10,146 nucleotides of DNA from Anaerolineales bacterium (GTDB taxonomy: Bacteria; Chloroflexota; Anaerolineae; Anaerolineales; Villigracilaceae): NCBI GenBank assembly GCA_015489255.1, contig WGAD01000282.1:1-10146 (forward strand), in the 5' to 3' direction. Each line of letters opens with the position of its first letter. The stretch's first letter is position 1. The notes below the pieces were generated by a model, which had not been told where the DNA came from, made no database searches, and worked only from the letters and a program-made list of their open reading frames with translations. Below, in pieces: positions 1-6,544 of the stretch. Position numbers and translations under genes: made by a program.

Positions 1-633
1 GGACTGATCTTCGTAGATAACTCCACCATCAAACCCGCCACTGCACGCGAGATCGCCGCCCGCCTGGGGGAAAAAGGCGTCCTCTGCCTGGATGCGCCCG
101 TCTCCGGCGGCGACATCGGCGCCATCAACGGCACGCTGACCATCATGGTCGGCGGCCCGGCCCAAGCCGTGGAGCGAGTCATGCCCGTTTTCCAGGCGAT
201 CGGGCGCAGCATCACCCACGTTGGCGAAAGCGGCGCCGGCCAGGTCGCCAAGGTTTGCAATCAGATCATGGTCGCCGCCCAAATGGTCGCCATGGGTGAA
301 TTGCTCATCGTGGCGCAAAAATCCGGGGTAGATCCGCGCAAGGTGGTGCAGGCCATCCGCGGCGGCGCCGCCCAATGCTGGACGCTGGACAACAAGCCCC
401 AGCGGCTTTTCGCCGGCAATCGGGAACCCGGGTTCAAGGCCTACATGCAAGCCAAAGACTTGGGCATCGTCCTCGATACAGCCCGCGAATACGGCATTCC
501 CTTGCCCGGCACCTCCGCCAACGCCCAGCTCTTCACGGCCATGTTGCAAATGGGTATGGAAAACCTGGACAATTCCGCCGTCATCGGCGTGATCGAGGCC
601 CTGGCCGGGGTCCGCCTGGAAACGGACGCCTGA
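1..633 (+). CDS. NAD(P)-dependent beta-hydroxyacid dehydrogenase, 2-hydroxy-3-oxopropionate reductase-like (5' truncated)
   Basis: The window opens inside this gene: frame 1 is open from base 1 to the TGA at 631-633, giving 210 residues. The family is usually near 290, so about 80 N-terminal residues with the Rossmann GxGxxG loop lie outside. Visible: the substrate-binding motif DAPVSGGDIGAINGTL (codons at about 91-138), then GAGQVAKVCNQ (about 232-264), whose lysine matches the catalytic Lys of 3-hydroxyisobutyrate dehydrogenases, then an all-helical C-terminal domain. The AIRGGAA stretch followed by LD resembles tartronate semialdehyde reductase (GarR) more than 3-hydroxyisobutyrate dehydrogenase, so reduction of 2-hydroxy-3-oxopropionate to glycerate is the best guess; the exact substrate is not fixed by sequence. 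A YitT gene starts three bases after the stop, suggesting co-transcription. Family call sure, substrate tentative. Confidence 0.9.
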   Translation, partial: GLIFVDNSTIKPATAREIAARLGEKGVLCLDAPVSGGDIGAINGTLTIMVGGPAQAVERVMPVFQAIGRSITHVGESGAGQVAKVCNQIMVAAQMVAMGELLIVAQKSGVDPRKVVQAIRGGAAQCWTLDNKPQRLFAGNREPGFKAYMQAKDLGIVLDTAREYGIPLPGTSANAQLFTAMLQMGMENLDNSAVIGVIEALAGVRLETDA

Positions 634-636
634 ACC

Positions 637-1494
637 ATGCCCGACCGCTGGCAAGATTACGCGCTGATCCTGCTTGGCAGCCTGCTGCAAGCCCTGGGCT
701 TGCAGCTTTTCCTCGTCCCGGCCAACCTGGTCAGCGGCGGGGTGAGCGGCGTTGCCCAGTTGATCAACGCTGGTACGGGCTGGCCGATCGGCCTGATGGT
801 GCTGGCCGGCAACGCACCGCTCTTTGCGCTCGGCTGGCGTTACCTGGGCGGGCCGCGTTTCGTCGTTCGCACCGCGCTGACCATCGTCGCCTTTTCCTTC
901 TTCACCGATGCCCTGCTCTGGCTGCCTTTCTTCCCCCGCCACGGCCTGACAGAAGACTTGCTGCTCAACGCGCTCTACGGGGCGGTGGTCAGTGGGGTTG
1001 GTTTCGGCTTGGTCTATCGTGGGCAGGGCACCAGCGGGGGCAGTGATATCCTGGCTCGCATTCTCAACCACTGGCGCAGTGTACCGATTTCCACCAGTTA
1101 CCTGCTGGTCGATTCCGCCGTCATCCTGGCCGCTGGGTTCGTCTTCGGCTGGACAGAGGCCCTCTACGCGCTGATCTTCATCTACGTCAGCGGGCTGGTG
1201 GCCGAAGCAGTGGTCGAGGGCGGTACGGTCGTTCGCACGGCGCTGATCGTCAGCAGCCAGCCGGGGCTGGTGGCGGAACGCATACTGCGGGAGCTGAACC
1301 GCGGGGTAACGTTGATGTCTGCCGTTGGCGCCTACACCGGACAGCCCCGCACCGTGCTCTATTGCGTCATCGCCCGCTCGGAAATCACGCGCCTGAAGGC
1401 CATCGTCCACCAGGCCGACCCGCAAGCTTTCATGGTCATCGGCCACGCGCACGAAGCCCTGGGCGAGGGCTTCCGTCCCCTGGAGAAGGTATGA
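637..1494 (+). CDS. YitT family membrane protein (DUF161 membrane domain + DUF2179)
   Basis: A 285-residue integral membrane protein. The N-terminal 190 or so residues form about five or six hydrophobic segments and contain the family-typical glycine-rich stretch NLVSGGVSGVAQL (residues 30-42) and a second one, GQGTSGGSDILARI (around 129-142). The last 85 residues are a soluble DUF2179 domain, recognisable by the ending DPQAFMVIGHAHEALGEGF. YitT proteins are widespread, and their transport substrate is not established. The ATG at 637 lies three bases after the preceding stop; no strong Shine-Dalgarno is visible, so re-initiation from the upstream gene is likely. The TGA at 1492-1494 overlaps the ATG of the sulfotransferase (1491), implying translational coupling. 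Length and domain order are normal for the family. Confidence 0.92.
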   Translation: MPDRWQDYALILLGSLLQALGLQLFLVPANLVSGGVSGVAQLINAGTGWPIGLMVLAGNAPLFALGWRYLGGPRFVVRTALTIVAFSFFTDALLWLPFFPRHGLTEDLLLNALYGAVVSGVGFGLVYRGQGTSGGSDILARILNHWRSVPISTSYLLVDSAVILAAGFVFGWTEALYALIFIYVSGLVAEAVVEGGTVVRTALIVSSQPGLVAERILRELNRGVTLMSAVGAYTGQPRTVLYCVIARSEITRLKAIVHQADPQAFMVIGHAHEALGEGFRPLEKV

Positions 1495-2324
1495 ATCTGC
1501 CCAATTTCCTCATCATCGGGTCGCAAAAAGCGGGCACCACTTCGCTCTACCATGTGCTGCGCCAACATCCGCAGATCTACCTGCCTCCGCGCAAAGAGAT
1601 CAACTTCTTCTTTCACGATGCCCTGTACCAACGCGGATTGTCCTGGTATGCGACGCATTTCGCCGCCCGCCCACCCGCGACCCGCGCCTGGGGCGAGGCC
1701 TCTCCCGGGTACATCTGCCATCCAGATGCGCCGCAGCGCATCGCCAAGGCTTTGCCCGGGGTCAAGTTGATCCTCACTGTGCGCCATCCCGTCCGCCGCG
1801 CCTATTCCCAATATTGGGACAACCGTCGCCACCTTTCCGAACCGCTGACCTTTGCCGAAGCCGCTGCCCGCTACCTGGAAGACGACTATCGCCCCGGACG
1901 GCGCGGGTATTTCAGCCGTGGCGCCTATATGCGTTATATCCGCCGTTACCTGGCGCTCTTCCCGCGCGAAAACCTGCTGGTGATGGTGTTCGAAGATTTG
2001 CAACGCGATCCGGCGGCCTTCTACAGGCGTATTTTTCGCTTCCTCGGCGTAGAGGAAGACTTTCAAACCGACTTCGGGCAGCAGCGCAACGCTTCGCGCA
2101 TCTGGCGCAACCCGATCTACCGTTATTTTTTACACCACCCGCACGCGACCCGCTGGCTGCCGCCCCGTGCCCGCCGCCTGGCAATGTGGGGGCCGCAGCA
2201 ACCCTGGCGTTATCCGCCGCTGGATGCCGGCCTGGCGCAACAATTGCTCGCTTTTTACCGCCCCTGGAACGCCGCCCTGGCCGACTTTTTGCAACAGCCG
2301 TTACCCGGCTGGGATACCCTCTGA
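1491..2324 (+). CDS. PAPS-dependent sulfotransferase family protein
   Basis: A 277-residue predicted cytosolic sulfotransferase of the Sulfotransfer_1 / heparan-sulfate-N-sulfotransferase-like type. Residues 8-19 (IIGSQKAGTTSL) form the 5'-phosphosulfate-binding loop with the catalytic-type lysine, residues 35-42 (KEINFFFH) follow as in this family, and LTVRHPVRRAYSQY (95-108) carries the Arg and Ser that bind the 3'-phosphate of PAPS. The segment GYFSRGAYMRYI and the later VFEDLQRDP fit the usual acceptor-side region. The acceptor (a glycan, lipid or small molecule) cannot be told. The ATG at 1491 is chosen because the family begins right there, GGAG at 1482-1485 sits five bases upstream, and it overlaps the YitT stop in an ATGA; an in-frame extension to 1362 has no homology-like content. 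The gene ends 16 bases before a convergent gene. Confidence 0.93.
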   Translation: MNLPNFLIIGSQKAGTTSLYHVLRQHPQIYLPPRKEINFFFHDALYQRGLSWYATHFAARPPATRAWGEASPGYICHPDAPQRIAKALPGVKLILTVRHPVRRAYSQYWDNRRHLSEPLTFAEAAARYLEDDYRPGRRGYFSRGAYMRYIRRYLALFPRENLLVMVFEDLQRDPAAFYRRIFRFLGVEEDFQTDFGQQRNASRIWRNPIYRYFLHHPHATRWLPPRARRLAMWGPQQPWRYPPLDAGLAQQLLAFYRPWNAALADFLQQPLPGWDTL

Positions 2325-2340
2325 CCTGCTGGCGCCTCTT

Positions 2341-3006
2341 TCAGCCCGAGAGCCATTGCAGCCAGGCGCCCCAAGCCAGGGCCATCTGTCCCAGGTGGTA
2401 GGCCGCCATGTTCCACAGGCGCCCGTTACGAAATGGACGCACAAAGCGGTTATAGGCCAGGATGATATCGGAAACAAAGAAAAGCACCGCCCCCAGCGCA
2501 ACCCAGCCCGCCGCTGCCGGCGCCCAGTCTACGCGGAAGAGGGTGTTCAGCGCCGAAAGCGCCATCACAGTGATGATCAGCGTGTAGGCCAGCACCGGCT
2601 TGCGCAATCGCGATTGGCCGCCGGCATCTAGCCCGAAGGCAATATCCCGATAGACCCGCGCGGCCAGGATGCCCAGCGAAAGCGCCATCGCCAGGGAAAA
2701 GATGTTCGGCGGCGGCAGGGGCTGGTTGAACCCCAAAATATAAGCCAGGTGCGCCAGCGCGAAGGCGATCAGCCCGGCCAGAAAAAAACGATCGAACAGC
2801 AGAAAAACATCCCCCAGCAACGACAGCCCCAACCCCAGGCCAAACCAGAGCGTCCCGCCCTGCAAGCCGGTGGCAAGCGCAAAACCCGCCGTCAGGGCCA
2901 ACAGCGTCAGCGGTTTGGCGATCTTTTCCCAGTGGCGGGCGCCCCGCCACACCGCCCACCAGTCGGCAGCCGCACACAAGAGGGTAAAAGCCAGCGTCGT
3001 TTTCAT
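2341..3006 (-). CDS. YhhN/TMEM86 family membrane protein, possible lysoplasmalogenase
   Basis: A 221-residue, highly hydrophobic protein with about seven or eight membrane segments. Family marks are KPLT (residues 31-34), LLGDVFLLF (63-71), the nearby AHLAYI (85-90), and near the C-terminus FFVSDIILAYNRF followed by a YHLGQ segment. Mammalian TMEM86B and a few bacterial members hydrolyse the vinyl-ether bond of lysoplasmalogens; whether this bacterial member does so is inference. The start is the ATG at 3006-3004, overlapping the era stop in an ATGA, in preference to an in-frame start at 3066 that would lie inside the era KH-domain codons. It is the last gene of the ogt-EamA-era-YhhN run and ends 16 bases from the convergent sulfotransferase, with no room for a dedicated terminator between them. 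Confidence 0.88.
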   Translation of the reverse strand: MKTTLAFTLLCAAADWWAVWRGARHWEKIAKPLTLLALTAGFALATGLQGGTLWFGLGLGLSLLGDVFLLFDRFFLAGLIAFALAHLAYILGFNQPLPPPNIFSLAMALSLGILAARVYRDIAFGLDAGGQSRLRKPVLAYTLIITVMALSALNTLFRVDWAPAAAGWVALGAVLFFVSDIILAYNRFVRPFRNGRLWNMAAYHLGQMALAWGAWLQWLSG

Positions 3007-3911
3007 CGCCGTTTTTCCTTCAGGCGGTAACCAAAGCGGCGCATCAGGTCCGGCTTGTTGCGCCAATCTTTGAGCACTTTCACCCGCAATTCCAGAAAGA
3101 CCTTGCGCCCGCTCATGGCCTCGATCTCGCGGCGGGCGGCCATGCCAATGCGCTTGATCATTTTTCCGCCCTTGCCGATCACAATCCCTTTTTGCGAATC
3201 GCGCTCCACAAACAAGGTAGCGTGGATATAAGCGCCCGTTTCGCCGCGTTCTTTGAATTCGTCAATCCGCACGGCGATGGCGTGCGGCACCTCGTCATCC
3301 AGATGCTTGAGACAGGCCTCGCGGATCAATTCCGCGGCGATCTCCCGCTCATACAAATCGGTGATCTGCCAATCGGGGTAGGCGGGTTCGCCTTCGGGCA
3401 GGTGCGCTTCCAGCCAGGATAGCAGATCGGCCAGCCCCTCGCCCTGCAGGGCGGAGAGGAACAAGGTCTCGGCGGCTGGCAGCAACGCCTGGTAACGGGC
3501 GGCGTTCTGCTGGCGCCCCTCGGCATCGCCGCGATCGGCCTTGTTCAGGCCAAGCAAGATCGGCTGCCGCAGCCGGGCCTCCGCCAATAGAGACGCAATG
3601 CGTTCATCATCCTCCGTCGGCGGCTCACTGACATCGACCAGCCAGAGTATTGCATCTACCTCGCCCAGGGCTTCTTGCGCCTCCTGGTTGAGAAAACGCC
3701 CCAGTTTATGATGCGGGTTGTGGATGCCGGGCGTATCGACGAAAATGGCCTGCATCTTCTCCGTGGTCAAAATGCCCAGCTGGCGCCGCCGCGTCGTCTG
3801 CGGGCGCGATGATACCGGCGCAATCTTCTGCCCCAGAAGGGCGTTGATCAGGGTCGATTTGCCCACATTCGGGCGGCCAATCACCGCTACGAAACCGGTA
3901 CGAAAACTCAT
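3003..3911 (-). CDS. era: GTPase Era, 30S ribosome assembly factor
   Basis: A 302-residue protein, the normal Era length. The GTPase domain shows G1 GRPNVGKS (12-19), the switch-region SSRPQTTRRR (34-43), G3 DTPGIH (59-64), G4 NKAD (123-126) and G5 SAL (153-155). The C-terminal KH domain has the RNA-binding GKGG loop at 246-249 within a well-conserved IVIGKGGKMIKRIG stretch. Era binds the 3' end of 16S rRNA and acts in small-subunit maturation at the cytoplasmic side of the membrane. The ATG at 3911-3909 is chosen because Era starts directly before the P-loop strand, and AAAGGAGAG lies 6-14 bases upstream on this strand; the longer open frame up to 4226 is only read-through over the EamA gene. 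Both ends are 4-base overlaps, with the EamA stop upstream and the YhhN start downstream, so translation is probably coupled. Confidence 0.98.
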   Translation of the reverse strand: MSFRTGFVAVIGRPNVGKSTLINALLGQKIAPVSSRPQTTRRRQLGILTTEKMQAIFVDTPGIHNPHHKLGRFLNQEAQEALGEVDAILWLVDVSEPPTEDDERIASLLAEARLRQPILLGLNKADRGDAEGRQQNAARYQALLPAAETLFLSALQGEGLADLLSWLEAHLPEGEPAYPDWQITDLYEREIAAELIREACLKHLDDEVPHAIAVRIDEFKERGETGAYIHATLFVERDSQKGIVIGKGGKMIKRIGMAARREIEAMSGRKVFLELRVKVLKDWRNKPDLMRRFGYRLKEKRR

Positions 3912-4804
3912 CTTTCTCTCTCCTTTGTTTGTGCGCGCTGTGGCTTCCAGTTGACCACCACCAGGCTGGCGATGATCAGGGTTGCGCCTGTCAGCAGCTG
4001 CCAGGACACTTGTTCGTCCAGGAAAATGACGCCCAGGATCATGCCGCCCAGGGGAAAGACGTAGGTCACCATGGTGGTGCGGGTGGGGCCTACCTCGTGC
4101 AAAAGGTAATACCACAAGATCAGCGCCAAGCCAGAACCCAACACCCCCAGCCAGAGCAGCGCCACCCAGGTGAGCGGCTGCTGCGGCCAGTGGAAGGGGC
4201 GCTCGATGACGGGCGCGCTCAGCCACATCACTGCCGAAGCGCTGATGAGCGGCGCCGCGCCGCGCACCAGCCCAGCGACGCGCTCGGTATTCAGGCGGGC
4301 AAAGACCGAGCTGGCCGCATAAAACACCGCCGCCAGCAGCACCGCGCCCTGCCCTATGGGCGAGTTGTGTCCATCCAGGCGGCCATGCCCCATCAGCACC
4401 ACCACGCCAATGAACCCCAGGATCAGCCCGGCCACCTTATAGGGCGTCATGCGGTCATCGCGGGTGAAGCGATGGGCAAAAAGTATTGTGAACAGAGGCA
4501 CGGTGGCGTTCAAAATGGACGCCACCGCCGAATCGATGGTTTGTTCGCCCCAGGAGATGAGAAAGAACGGTATGGCCACGCTGGTGACGCCCAGCAGCAG
4601 CAAAACGCCCCAGGTGCGTCGGTCTTGCGGCCAGGCCGCTTTCGCCAACCAGGCAATGCCGACGCCGGTCAGCATCCCCAGCGTCACCCGGAAGGTGACC
4701 AGGGTCATCGGGCCGATCTCCCGCATGGCGATCTTGATCCACAAGAAAGAAGCGCTCCAGATGGAACCCAGCAAGATGAAAATGATCCAGTCTTTGGTCT
4801 TCAA
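3908..4804 (-). CDS. EamA/DMT superfamily transporter (TTG start)
   Basis: A 298-residue inner-membrane protein with about ten hydrophobic segments arranged as two EamA repeats. The first begins at residue 6 with the typical FILLGSIWSASFLWIKIAM; the second starts around residue 150 and includes the typical LGSGLALILWYYLL and TYVFPLGGMILGVIFL segments. DMT members usually export metabolites, amino acids or drugs; the substrate is unknown here. The start is read as TTG (4804-4802), because its last two bases plus the next form the TGA of ogt (TTGA overlap), GGGAG lies five bases upstream, and the protein then begins exactly as the family does. An ATG-only caller could instead choose Met27 and cut off the first membrane helix. 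Its stop overlaps the era ATG. Confidence 0.92.
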   Translation of the reverse strand: MKTKDWIIFILLGSIWSASFLWIKIAMREIGPMTLVTFRVTLGMLTGVGIAWLAKAAWPQDRRTWGVLLLLGVTSVAIPFFLISWGEQTIDSAVASILNATVPLFTILFAHRFTRDDRMTPYKVAGLILGFIGVVVLMGHGRLDGHNSPIGQGAVLLAAVFYAASSVFARLNTERVAGLVRGAAPLISASAVMWLSAPVIERPFHWPQQPLTWVALLWLGVLGSGLALILWYYLLHEVGPTRTTMVTYVFPLGGMILGVIFLDEQVSWQLLTGATLIIASLVVVNWKPQRAQTKERER

Positions 4805-5340
4805 CGCGACTCCCTGCCCAAATGATTTGCGGAAAAGTGTATCACACCCTCATGGCGCAGCAGCCAACGTTTGGTATCCAGCCCCTGCCCCCCGCCGTAA
4901 CCGGTCAGGCGGCCCCGGGCACCCAGCACCCGGTGGCAAGGAACCACGATCGGCATGGGGTTAGCCCCTTCTGCCTGCCCCACAGCGCGGGCTGCCCCGG
5001 GTCGGCCAATGGCGGCGGCCAGTTCTCCATACGTGCGCGTCTCGCCGTAGGGGATGCGCATCGTCTCTTGCAAAACCCGGCGCTGGAAAGGCGTCAAACC
5101 GGCCCAGGAAATCGGCAGCGTGAACACACGCCGTTGCCCGGAAAAATATTCCCGCAACTGCGCAACCGCATCAGCCGTCCGCACGGCCGATGCGGTCACC
5201 TCCTCGGCGCCGCGGCGCAGCGCCGCCCGCCGGGCGTCCTGCAAATCTTCTGCCCAGGTCACCAGGCGCAGCCCGTCCTCATCCAGCGCAACGAACAATC
5301 GCCCTATCGGTGTTTCGCCAACCTCGCCGAGGTACCACAT
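4801..5340 (-). CDS. ogt: methylated-DNA--[protein]-cysteine S-methyltransferase
   Basis: A 179-residue suicide repair protein that takes the alkyl group from O6-alkylguanine (and O4-alkylthymine) onto its own cysteine. The active-site motif IVVPCHRVLG is at residues 131-140 with the acceptor Cys135. The helix-turn-helix with its arginine finger is seen at GRPGAARAVGQA (112-123), and the asparagine-hinge region at EGANP (124-128). The N-terminal 85 residues form the less conserved ribonuclease-H-like domain. No Ada-type regulatory domain is present, so this is the Ogt type. The start at 5340 has a strong AAGGAGG six bases upstream. It is the first gene of the four-gene minus-strand operon, behind the putative promoter and repeat array at 5383-5426. 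The link between DNA repair and Era in one transcript is not obviously functional. Confidence 0.96.
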   Translation of the reverse strand: MWYLGEVGETPIGRLFVALDEDGLRLVTWAEDLQDARRAALRRGAEEVTASAVRTADAVAQLREYFSGQRRVFTLPISWAGLTPFQRRVLQETMRIPYGETRTYGELAAAIGRPGAARAVGQAEGANPMPIVVPCHRVLGARGRLTGYGGGQGLDTKRWLLRHEGVIHFSANHLGRESR

Positions 5341-5382
5341 CCACTGCCTCCTTGGGAAAATACAGCTTCGATTTTACATTTT

Positions 5383-5426
5383 TGTCAGGGAATCGTAGGG
5401 GAAACGTAGGTTAAACGTCAAGCAAA
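5383..5426. repeat. four tandem 11-bp direct repeats with phased A-tracts (probable regulator-binding array)
   Basis: Four abutting 11-mers follow a YGTMRNNNAAW pattern: TGTCAGGGAAT (5383-5393), CGTAGGGGAAA (5394-5404), CGTAGGTTAAA (5405-5415) and CGTCAAGCAAA (5416-5426). A-tracts at 5402, 5413, 5424 and 5435 are spaced exactly 11 bp apart. Tandem repeats at 11-bp spacing are typical of OmpR/PhoB-type winged-helix response regulators, which bind head-to-tail on one face of the helix. Which regulator acts here is unknown. Confidence 0.6.
5392..5421 (-). promoter_or_regulatory. putative sigma-70-type promoter of the ogt operon
   Basis: Read on the minus strand, TTGACG (5421-5416) is followed after 18 bases by TACGAT (5397-5392), a fair -35/-10 pair. 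Transcription would start near 5385, about 45 bases before the ogt ATG. The whole promoter lies inside the 11-bp repeat array, so a regulator bound there would contact or block RNA polymerase. Computed by eye; no start site is known. Confidence 0.5.
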
Positions 5427-5487
5427 ACCATGACAAAACGAGTAAGATAATGAACGTAAGGTGATTTCTCTTCTCCTCCTTTCGAAA

Positions 5488-5516
5488 GAGCGTCGGGGTC
5501 GGCGTCCCCGACGCTC
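5488..5516. repeat. perfect 11-bp GC-rich inverted repeat (hairpin) in the divergent intergenic region
   Basis: GAGCGTCGGGG (5488-5498) pairs perfectly with CCCCGACGCTC (5506-5516) around a 7-base loop. No T-run follows on either strand, so it does not look like a complete intrinsic terminator. It sits just upstream of the extended -10 element at 5533-5541 and overlaps a 10-bp palindrome CTTTCGAAAG (5479-5488) by one base. It could be a dispersed REP-like repeat, an operator, or an insulator between the divergent units. Confidence 0.6.
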
Positions 5517-5532
5517 ATGATTTAAGCGGGCA

Positions 5533-5541
5533 TGTTATAAT
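5533..5541 (+). promoter_or_regulatory. extended -10 promoter for the TyrA-like gene
   Basis: TGTTATAAT contains a perfect TATAAT (5536-5541) with the TGn extension and no recognisable -35, the classic extended -10 arrangement. Transcription would start about base 5548, only 21 bases before the ATG. The short leader overlaps the hairpin CCAGCC-AAA-GGCTGG (5546-5560), whose right arm supplies the first two bases of the GGAGG Shine-Dalgarno (5559-5563). Confidence 0.65.
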
Positions 5542-5568
5542 TCCGCCAGCCAAAGGCTGGAGGCCACT

Positions 5569-6543
5569 ATGCAAATCAAACTAGCCATGATCGGATTGGG
5601 GCAGATCGGCGCCTCGCTCGGCTTGGCGTTACGTCCCTATCAGAAGAAAATCATCCGCACCGGTTACGACCGTGACCCGGACGTTATGCAACAGGCGCTG
5701 GACATGGGGGCCATAGACCAGACAGCCGCCACCCCGGCTGAAGCCGTCCACGAAGCAGACATCGTTTTCCTTTCAATCCCGCTGGACGAAATTTACGATA
5801 TTTTGCAAAAAATCGCCCCGGCACTCAAAGAAGACTGCGTCGTCTTGGAGACTTCGCCGATCAAACAGCCGGTGGCTGAATGGATGGCTGAACACCTGCC
5901 GCCGCGGCGGCATCACGTCGGCCTGATTCCAGTCGTCAACCCGCGCTATTTGCACGAAACCGTCAAAGGCATCGAGGGCGCCCACCCGGATCTCTTTGCC
6001 AACAGTTCCATCGTGATCGCTTCGCACACCACCACCGCCGCCGAAGCCATCAAACTGGCCTCCGACCTGACGCGCCTGGCAGGCAGCGCGCCCATTTTCA
6101 TGGACATGGCCGAAGTCGATGCCGCCATGGCTTCGGTGCACATCCTGCCGCAACTGCTGGCCGCCGCCCTGCTGACCGTTTCGCTGGATCAGCCCGGGCA
6201 GGCGGAAGCCGGGCGGCTGGCTGGAAGGCCCTATGCCGAGGCTACGGCCCCCATCATGTACCAGGACGATCGCCTGGCTTTGCGCGATGCGGCCTTGCTC
6301 AACCGCGATAACGTCTTGCGCGCCATCGACAGCGTCACCGCCGCTTTGCGTCACTTGCAGCAGGCCATTGAGAACAAGGACAGCGAAACGCTCAAAGCGT
6401 TGATCCAGCACGCCCACGCTGGCCGCAGCAAGTGGCTGGGAGAACGCGAGCGCAATGACTGGCTGAGCGAGGAACTGGCTGCCGCCGACCTGGGCGGCGT
6501 CAGTGACCAGGTGCGGCATATGTTCGGTTTCCGTCCACGCTGA
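5569..6543 (+). CDS. TyrA-fold dehydrogenase (prephenate/arogenate dehydrogenase-like) lacking the usual catalytic His
   Basis: A 324-residue protein. Residues 4-16 (KLAMIGLGQIGAS) are the Rossmann strand and GxGxxG loop, and D35 after TGY (31-33) suggests NAD(H) preference. ADIVFLSIPLDEI (63-75) and VVLETSPIK (91-99) match the TyrA pattern of cofactor-side strands. In prephenate dehydrogenases a GxHPMxG-type motif with the catalytic histidine follows; here the aligned stretch is VGLIPVVNP (117-125), with Ile120 in the histidine position. The later HD and SHLPH-like motifs are also altered, to EVDAAMAS and VHILPQ (182-195). The C-terminal helical dimerisation region is full length. It may act on another substrate or have lost activity; annotation pipelines would probably call it prephenate dehydrogenase. 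GGAGG five bases before the ATG supports the start. The GIY-YIG gene follows after one base. Confidence 0.85.
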   Translation: MQIKLAMIGLGQIGASLGLALRPYQKKIIRTGYDRDPDVMQQALDMGAIDQTAATPAEAVHEADIVFLSIPLDEIYDILQKIAPALKEDCVVLETSPIKQPVAEWMAEHLPPRRHHVGLIPVVNPRYLHETVKGIEGAHPDLFANSSIVIASHTTTAAEAIKLASDLTRLAGSAPIFMDMAEVDAAMASVHILPQLLAAALLTVSLDQPGQAEAGRLAGRPYAEATAPIMYQDDRLALRDAALLNRDNVLRAIDSVTAALRHLQQAIENKDSETLKALIQHAHAGRSKWLGERERNDWLSEELAAADLGGVSDQVRHMFGFRPR

Positions 6544-6544
6544 T

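Noticed and set aside
1359..2066. Minus-strand open frame across YitT and the sulfotransferase
   Set aside because: It spans the junction of two genuine coupled genes on the other strand and shows no family motif.
3912..4226. N-terminal extension of Era
   Set aside because: The extra 105 codons lie inside EamA in another frame; Era length and the AAAGGAGAG before 3911 fix the start there.
3929..4825. Plus-strand open frame of 298 codons opposite the EamA transporter
   Set aside because: Composition is Gln/His/Arg rich with no hydrophobic or catalytic pattern; the opposite strand has a well-formed membrane protein.
5470..5484. Strong Shine-Dalgarno-like AAAGGAGGAG on the minus strand
   Set aside because: No ATG, GTG or TTG lies at a usable distance, so it does not mark a gene start.
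5488..5516. Reading the GC-rich hairpin as an intrinsic terminator
   Set aside because: Neither side carries a T-run of useful length (only TTT on the minus strand), and no gene ends into it from either direction.
5773..6519. Minus-strand open frame opposite the TyrA-like gene
   Set aside because: No recognisable domain, fully antisense to a gene with a promoter, RBS and Rossmann motif.
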